The notes under the pieces are model-generated. The model was not told where the DNA came from. It made no database searches and saw only the letters and a program-made list of their open reading frames with translations. The position numbers were made by a program, and so were the translations under genes. Positions 60,114 through 64,000 of a DNA stretch of 64,000 bases are shown piece after piece. Within the stretch, counting starts at the first letter, position 1. Every line of letters starts with the position of its first letter. Source of the DNA: Flavobacterium sp. 270 (lineage in GTDB: Bacteria > Bacteroidota > Bacteroidia > Flavobacteriales > Flavobacteriaceae); NCBI RefSeq assembly GCF_004368785.1, contig NZ_SODM01000007.1:1-64000 (forward strand), written 5' to 3'.

Positions 60114-60707
60114 TTATCTGTTCCAAATAGGACTATCGATGATCATCGGAATTACAACTCCAATAATAAAAGCTGACATTACAAGCGCCCAATCGCGTTT
60201 TGAAAAACGGAAAACGGTTTGTACTATATAGGATATAATCAATACTACAAAAACTACAACCAGCTGCGCTACTTCGATTCCTAAAGCAAATTCTCCCAAA
60301 GGTAGTAATTTTGACGTTGCACTCCCTCCTAATATTGTCTTGAAATAATTAGAAAATCCAAGTCCGTGAATTATACCGAAAAACAAAGTGACAAAAAACA
60401 CTAAATTTAGACCTTCGCCCTTTGATGTTTTCCCTGCTGTAAACAAGTGAAATAAGGCGGTTATTAAGATTGTAATCGGGATTAAAAACTCGACAATATT
60501 CACTTTAACAGCAATAATTCCGAAAACAGAAAGCAATAAAGCTACTGTGTGACCGATGGTAAAAACGGAAACTAAAAGTAAAATACGTTTCCAGTCTTTA
60601 AAGGTGTAAGGAACTGTTAATGCGATTAAAAAAAGAACGTGATCGTAGGCATGAATATCTAAAACGTGCTTCAATCCTATTTGAAAGTAAATCCAAAATT
60701 GCGACAT
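60114..60707 (-). CDS. HupE/UreJ family membrane protein
   Basis: A 197-residue membrane protein with six predicted helices, of the HupE/UreJ_2 family: GLKHVLDIHAYDHVLFLIAL near the start, FTIGHTVALLLSVFG and HGLGFSNYFKTILGG are family histidine-bearing blocks. HupE/UreJ proteins are nickel or cobalt permeases, but this branch is mostly uncharacterised and no metal enzyme is nearby. First gene of the operon running to 57289. Confidence 0.83.
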   Translation of the reverse strand: MSQFWIYFQIGLKHVLDIHAYDHVLFLIALTVPYTFKDWKRILLLVSVFTIGHTVALLLSVFGIIAVKVNIVEFLIPITILITALFHLFTAGKTSKGEGLNLVFFVTLFFGIIHGLGFSNYFKTILGGSATSKLLPLGEFALGIEVAQLVVVFVVLIISYIVQTVFRFSKRDWALVMSAFIIGVVIPMIIDSPIWNR

Positions 60708-60828
60708 AATAGGCTATGGTATTAATTGATTATGGGGTTGTAAACTTACGATTAATTTTGAAAATTAAAGAAAACCCTCTTCTAAAAACAACGCAGAAAA
60801 ATAAGTTAAATTTTATGAGAAATTTAAA

Positions 60829-60858
60829 TTTGTTAAATTAAAATAAGATTTATCTTTG
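60829..60858 (+). promoter_or_regulatory. Promoter of the TerB-like gene
   Basis: TTTG (60829-60832), 18-base spacer, TATCTTTG (60851-60858), the best promoter match in the window, 22 bp before the start codon. Confidence 0.65.
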
Positions 60859-60880
60859 CTCGATAAAAAACCGATTAATT

Positions 60881-61312
60881 ATGTCATTTTCAGAATTATT
60901 TGATAACGAATTCAAACAAAGAAATAAAGGTCATTTCTCTGCAATTGTACGTGTAGCTTTTGCTGACGGAAAAATTAATGATGAAGAGCAGGCTTTCTTG
61001 GATAAACTTGCTTCAAGATTAGAAATTTCAGAAGAAGAATACAAAGAGATCCTTACAGATCCTTGGAAACACCCAATAAACCCACCTTATTTATACGCAC
61101 AGCGCGTTGAGCGTTTGTATGACTTAGCAAGAATGGTACATGTTGACCACCATTTAGGAGATCAGCAAGAAGTGATGCTAAAACGTATGGGATTAGCATT
61201 AGGTTTTACGCCGGGAAATGTTGATTATATTGTTTCTAAAGCATTATCTCTTGTGGATAAAAAAGTAGATTTAGATACTTTTTCATTCGAAATGGAAAAT
61301 ATGAATAAATAA
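60881..61312 (+). CDS. TerB-like cytoplasmic protein
   Basis: A 143-residue all-alpha protein of the TerB/DjlA N-terminal type: VRVAFADGKINDEEQAFLDKLASRLEISEEEYKEIL at the start, repeated acidic helices, and LARMVHVDHHLGDQQE. TerB-fold proteins bind divalent metals through acidic residues. A tellurite role is not implied. Strong promoter just upstream, terminator at 61362-61400. Confidence 0.82.
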   Translation: MSFSELFDNEFKQRNKGHFSAIVRVAFADGKINDEEQAFLDKLASRLEISEEEYKEILTDPWKHPINPPYLYAQRVERLYDLARMVHVDHHLGDQQEVMLKRMGLALGFTPGNVDYIVSKALSLVDKKVDLDTFSFEMENMNK

Positions 61313-61361
61313 TTTTTATTTAGTTCTGAGTCGTTAGTACTTAGTTTTGATAAAATTAAAT

Positions 61362-61400
61362 AAAGCCCAGTGGATTTTTTTTAAATCTACTGGGCTTTTT
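61362..61400 (+). terminator. Terminator of the TerB-like gene
   Basis: AAAGCCCAGTGGATTT and its complement around a T-rich loop (AAATCTACTGGGCTTT on the right), ending in TTTTT. 50 bp past the TerB-like stop codon. Confidence 0.8.
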
Positions 61401-61429
61401 ATTTTTAAATTAAAACATTTTATAAAACA

Positions 61430-61462
61430 AAACCCGACAGGTTTTAAAAACCTGTCGGGTTT
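61430..61462 (-). terminator. Terminator of fbp
   Basis: AAACCCGACAGGTTTT paired with AAAACCTGTCGGGTTT around one base, with A- and T-runs. About 38 bases after the fbp stop codon (61501). Same stem as 506-536 and 26821-26853. Confidence 0.85.
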
Positions 61463-61500
61463 AAATATCAATATGAGCTTCAAGTACTAAGGACTAAAAA

Positions 61501-62508
61501 CTAAATTGTTTCAGCCATAAATTCCTCCGCTTTTTCTACCATATTTTGACTTCCGCAGAAAAACGGAACTCTTTCATGCAATTCTGTCGGCTGGATTTCC
61601 ATAATTCTTCCAAAACCATCAGTTGCTTTTCCTCCCGCCTGTTCTGCAATAAACGCCATTGGATTACATTCGTATAATAAACGCAATTTCCCTTTTGGCG
61701 CTTTTGAGCTTGTTGGATAAATATAAACACCGCCTTTAATCATATTTCGATGAAAATCGGCAACCAAACTTCCGATATATCTTGAAGTGTACGGTCTGTC
61801 TTCTTCTTCTCTCTGACAATATTTGATGTAATTTTTTACACCTTGCGGAAAATGAACATAATTACCCTCGTTTACCGAATAAATATGTCCGTCTTTTGGA
61901 AACTGCATATTTGGGTGCGAAAGATAAAAAGTACCAATTGCAGGATTTAAGGTAAATCCGTTTACGCCATGTCCGGTTGTATACACCAGCATTGTTGACG
62001 TACCATAAATTACGTAACCCGCTGCTACTTGATTTATTCCCGGCTGTAAAAAATCCTCGCTTGTTACCGGAGTTCCAATTGGTGTAATTCTTCTAAAAAC
62101 AGAAAAAATAGTTCCAACCGAAACATTTACATCAATGTTTGAAGATCCGTCCAGCGGATCCATTAAGATCACGTACTTATTATTATGACTGTTGTCGCTC
62201 CCCTGAACAGTAATAAAATCGTCGTTTTCTTCAGAAGCAATACCACAGACAATCTCACGGTTTATTAACGTCTGGATAAATACTTCGTTTGCATAAACAT
62301 CTAGTTTCTGCTGATCTTCGCCTTGAATGTTTTGTTCTCCGGCGGCGCCGATAATATCGACAAGCCCTGCTTTGTTTACTTTATAGTTTACGACTTTTGC
62401 CGCCAAACGTATAGAGTTGATAATTCGGGATAACTCCCCTGATGAGTATTGAAATGCTTTTTGATTCTCAATAATAAACTCTCCCAGTGTTTTATTGCGT
62501 TCTTCCAT
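61501..62508 (-). CDS. fbp: Class I fructose-1,6-bisphosphatase
   Basis: A 335-residue gluconeogenic enzyme hydrolysing fructose-1,6-bisphosphate. The signature DPLDGSSNIDVNVSVGTIF (about residues 116-134) with its metal-binding aspartates, EENDDFI before it, and KLRLLYECNPMAFIAEQAGG near the end are all class I features. Length is typical. A promoter is expected in the 271-bp divergent gap but none could be defended. Confidence 0.95.
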   Translation of the reverse strand: MEERNKTLGEFIIENQKAFQYSSGELSRIINSIRLAAKVVNYKVNKAGLVDIIGAAGEQNIQGEDQQKLDVYANEVFIQTLINREIVCGIASEENDDFITVQGSDNSHNNKYVILMDPLDGSSNIDVNVSVGTIFSVFRRITPIGTPVTSEDFLQPGINQVAAGYVIYGTSTMLVYTTGHGVNGFTLNPAIGTFYLSHPNMQFPKDGHIYSVNEGNYVHFPQGVKNYIKYCQREEEDRPYTSRYIGSLVADFHRNMIKGGVYIYPTSSKAPKGKLRLLYECNPMAFIAEQAGGKATDGFGRIMEIQPTELHERVPFFCGSQNMVEKAEEFMAETI

Positions 62509-62780
62509 TACTAAATCGTTGTAGTTTTATTTTTAAGTCACAAATATCGTTTTTTTTGTGAGAATGATTTAAAAATTATTTCGTTAGTTTGCTACTATTG
62601 TATATTTGATAATGAAAGGCAAAAAGTGTCGCATAAAAAAATACTTTCTTTGCTAATAGTCAAGTAATAATACGAATATAGAAATTGCCCTGAATTAATG
62701 TCTGTGTGTGCACACGCCTTAAATTTGAAAGAAGCAGCTACTATATATGAGGAACACGAAAATTAAATTTTTGAATAATT
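62509..62780. other. Divergent gap between fbp and the acetyltransferase gene
   Basis: 271 bp with no supported gene. A TATATTTG at 62601-62608 reads as a lone plus-strand -7 box, and a 22-codon frame (62698-62766) has no support. Contains TGTGTGTGCACACG at 62703, a short palindromic stretch. Confidence 0.4.
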
Positions 62781-63269
62781 ATGAATATTAGAAAAGGAAA
62801 TCCTGAAGACATGAATGCGGTTCTGGAACTGATTCAGGAACTGGCAATATTCGAAAAAGAACCAGAAGCTGTTGTCATTACAGCCGCTGATTTAGTGCGC
62901 GACGGATTTGGCGAAAAACCATTATTTCAGGTTTTTGTTGCCGAAATTGAAAATGAATCTAATGACAAAGAAATTGTTGGAATTGCATTGTATTATTACC
63001 GCTATTCTACCTGGAAAGGAAAGACAATTCACCTTGAGGATTTAATCGTAAAGGAAAAAATGCGCGGTACAGGTTTAGGTTCTGCTTTGTATGCCGAAAT
63101 TATGAAACAAGGAAAAAGAGAAAACGTACGCAGAGTAGAATGGAATGTTCTGGACTGGAATACGCCGGCGGTAAATTTCTACAAGAATTCCGGAGCCAAA
63201 ATCCTGGACGGATGGCAGGTTGTTCAAATGGATCAAAACGGAATTGATGCATTTTTAGAAAAATTATAA
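62781..63269 (+). CDS. GNAT family N-acetyltransferase
   Basis: A 162-residue GNAT acetyltransferase: LEDLIVKEKMRGTGLGSALY (about residues 90-110) is the acetyl-CoA-binding motif A (RGTGLGS) and VEWNVLDWNTPAVNFYKNSGA is motif B. It resembles diamine or spermidine/aminoglycoside-type acetyltransferases in general outline; the acceptor cannot be read. Followed by palindromes and the aspartate kinase gene. Confidence 0.9.
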   Translation: MNIRKGNPEDMNAVLELIQELAIFEKEPEAVVITAADLVRDGFGEKPLFQVFVAEIENESNDKEIVGIALYYYRYSTWKGKTIHLEDLIVKEKMRGTGLGSALYAEIMKQGKRENVRRVEWNVLDWNTPAVNFYKNSGAKILDGWQVVQMDQNGIDAFLEKL

Positions 63270-63274
63270 AAATA

Positions 63275-63371
63275 TTTTTTGCCACTGATTACACTAATCG
63301 ATTTGTGAAATTCGTGGCAAACCAACACAGATTGTAAAATCATTTTAATCCGTACAATCTGTGGCAAAAAA
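63275..63371. repeat. TTTTTTGCCAC / GTGGCAAAAAA inverted repeat
   Basis: Outer arms TTTTTTGCCAC (63275-63285) and GTGGCAAAAAA (63361-63371), and an inner palindrome CACAGATTGTA (63326-63336) with TACAATCTGTG (63353-63363). It lies just past the acetyltransferase stop codon (63269) and probably acts as its 3' end. Confidence 0.75.
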
Positions 63372-63402
63372 AGTACAAGATTTCGCCCCAAACTGAAATC
63401 TA

Positions 63403-63420
63403 TCCCGATAGCTATCGGGA
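63403..63420. repeat. TCCCGATAGCTATCGGGA perfect palindrome
   Basis: An 18-bp perfect palindrome with no loop, 21 bases before the aspartate kinase start codon. Its half site CCCGATAG also forms the stem of the operon terminator at 4516-4549. Confidence 0.7.
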
Positions 63421-63441
63421 CTAAAATCTAATAAATTAATA

Positions 63442-64000
63442 ATGAGAGTATTTAAATTTGGAGGAGCATCGGTAAAAGATGCAGATGGAATTAAAAACGT
63501 TTATGACGTTTTACAAAAGGTAGGTTATGAGGATGTAATTTTGGTAGTTTCGGCTATGGGAAAAACTACAAATGCTCTTGAGGTTGTTATCAAGAATTAT
63601 TTTGATAAATCTACAGAGTTAAATTCTTCTGTACAAGAAATAAAAAAATATCACAATCAAATCTTATTGGATTTATTTGATGATGAAAATCACGCTGTTT
63701 TTGCAGCTGTTAATGCTCAATTTGCTGAGTTAGAATATTTTTTAGCGCATAATAAATCGCCAAATTACAATTTTGTTTATGATCAGATTGTGAGTTTTGG
63801 TGAATTGATTTCGACTACAATTTTAAGCCATTTCATGAATTTCATGGGAATTCAGACGCAATGGCTTGATGTTCGTAATTTCATTAAAACCAATGCCAAC
63901 TATAGAGATGCAGAAGTTGACTGGGAAATTACACAACAAAATATCAGCAAAAATGTTCCTAGAAAAATATTAAATATTACTCAGGGATTTTTGGGTGCTG
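63442..64000 (+). CDS. Aspartate kinase, N-terminal part (runs off the window)
   Basis: The frame opens at 63442 and stays open to the right edge, 186 codons. The start MRVFKFGGAS (residues 1-10) is the aspartokinase ATP-binding signature KFGG-x-S, and VILVVSAMGKTTN follows near residue 32-44. It phosphorylates aspartate for the Lys/Thr/Met pathway. Whether it is mono- or bifunctional (fused to homoserine dehydrogenase) cannot be seen because the end is missing. Confidence 0.9.
   Translation, partial: MRVFKFGGASVKDADGIKNVYDVLQKVGYEDVILVVSAMGKTTNALEVVIKNYFDKSTELNSSVQEIKKYHNQILLDLFDDENHAVFAAVNAQFAELEYFLAHNKSPNYNFVYDQIVSFGELISTTILSHFMNFMGIQTQWLDVRNFIKTNANYRDAEVDWEITQQNISKNVPRKILNITQGFLGA

Noticed and set aside
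62698..62766. 22-codon frame before the acetyltransferase gene
   Set aside because: No leader-type amino-acid bias, no terminator following, and too short to support.
63300..63441. Possible leader-peptide attenuator before aspartate kinase
   Set aside because: There is no short frame rich in Lys, Thr or Met and no terminator with a U-run near the start codon; only palindromes.

Overview
The window is a piece of a low-GC chromosome from a Bacteroidota bacterium, almost certainly Flavobacterium or a close relative. The evidence is the gene content: an ExbB/ExbD/ExbD/TonB operon carrying a PstS-like lipoprotein, tandem DUF3857 proteins, fused DAHP synthase/chorismate mutase, a DinB/YfiT transferase, and paired DUF1501/DUF1800 genes. 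There are no Shine-Dalgarno sequences, and several genes have a Bacteroidota-type -7 box (TAnnTTTG), some with an upstream TTTG/TTG. No rRNA, tRNA, prophage, insertion sequence or CRISPR array was seen.

Layout. 1-4.5 kb: a Flavo-1-like RNA candidate, an FtsX-type permease, a Cys-cluster protein, a methyltransferase, a DinB/YfiT protein and queE. 4.5-10.3 kb: minus-strand operon exbB-exbD-exbD-tonB-small membrane protein-PstS-like lipoprotein-TPR protein. 10.7-13.6 kb: HerA-type ATPase facing kynurenine monooxygenase. 13.9-18.3 kb: an accessory cluster with three DUF4440-type domains (one fused to a serine hydrolase), an alarmone-hydrolase-like HD protein, an AraC regulator and decayed gene remnants. 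18.4-24.6 kb: penicillin acylase family protein, AsmA-like protein, and an unrecognised 599-aa conserved-looking protein.

From 24.7 to 55.4 kb every gene is on the minus strand: kynureninase, queA, aroA, a MazG-like protein, four tandem DUF3857/transglutaminase-fold proteins, dtd, rsgA, a VIT/vWA/TPR surface protein, the aromatic amino acid operon pheA-aminotransferase-tyrA-aroG/chorismate mutase, DUF1501 and DUF1800 proteins, nrdA, nrdB and a DUF3109 protein. 55.7-64 kb: marC, a small membrane protein with a short FAD protein, a minus-strand group (hupE-like, dCMP deaminase, S41 protease, DUF4440, lipoprotein), terB-like, fbp, a GNAT acetyltransferase and the start of an aspartate kinase.

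The clearest regulatory discovery is upstream of pheA: an unannotated 26-codon leader peptide with six Phe and two Tyr codons, followed by mutually exclusive antiterminator and terminator pairings. This is a textbook attenuator for the whole Phe/Tyr operon. Other notable points are a chimeric VIT protein with a permuted piece of the TonB linker and a SusC-like plug fragment, three transglutaminase-fold paralogues that lack the catalytic Cys, a family of ACCATATAAG-armed inverted repeats at gene ends, and other long-arm palindromes in the gaps. All functional calls come from reading motifs; no database search was run.
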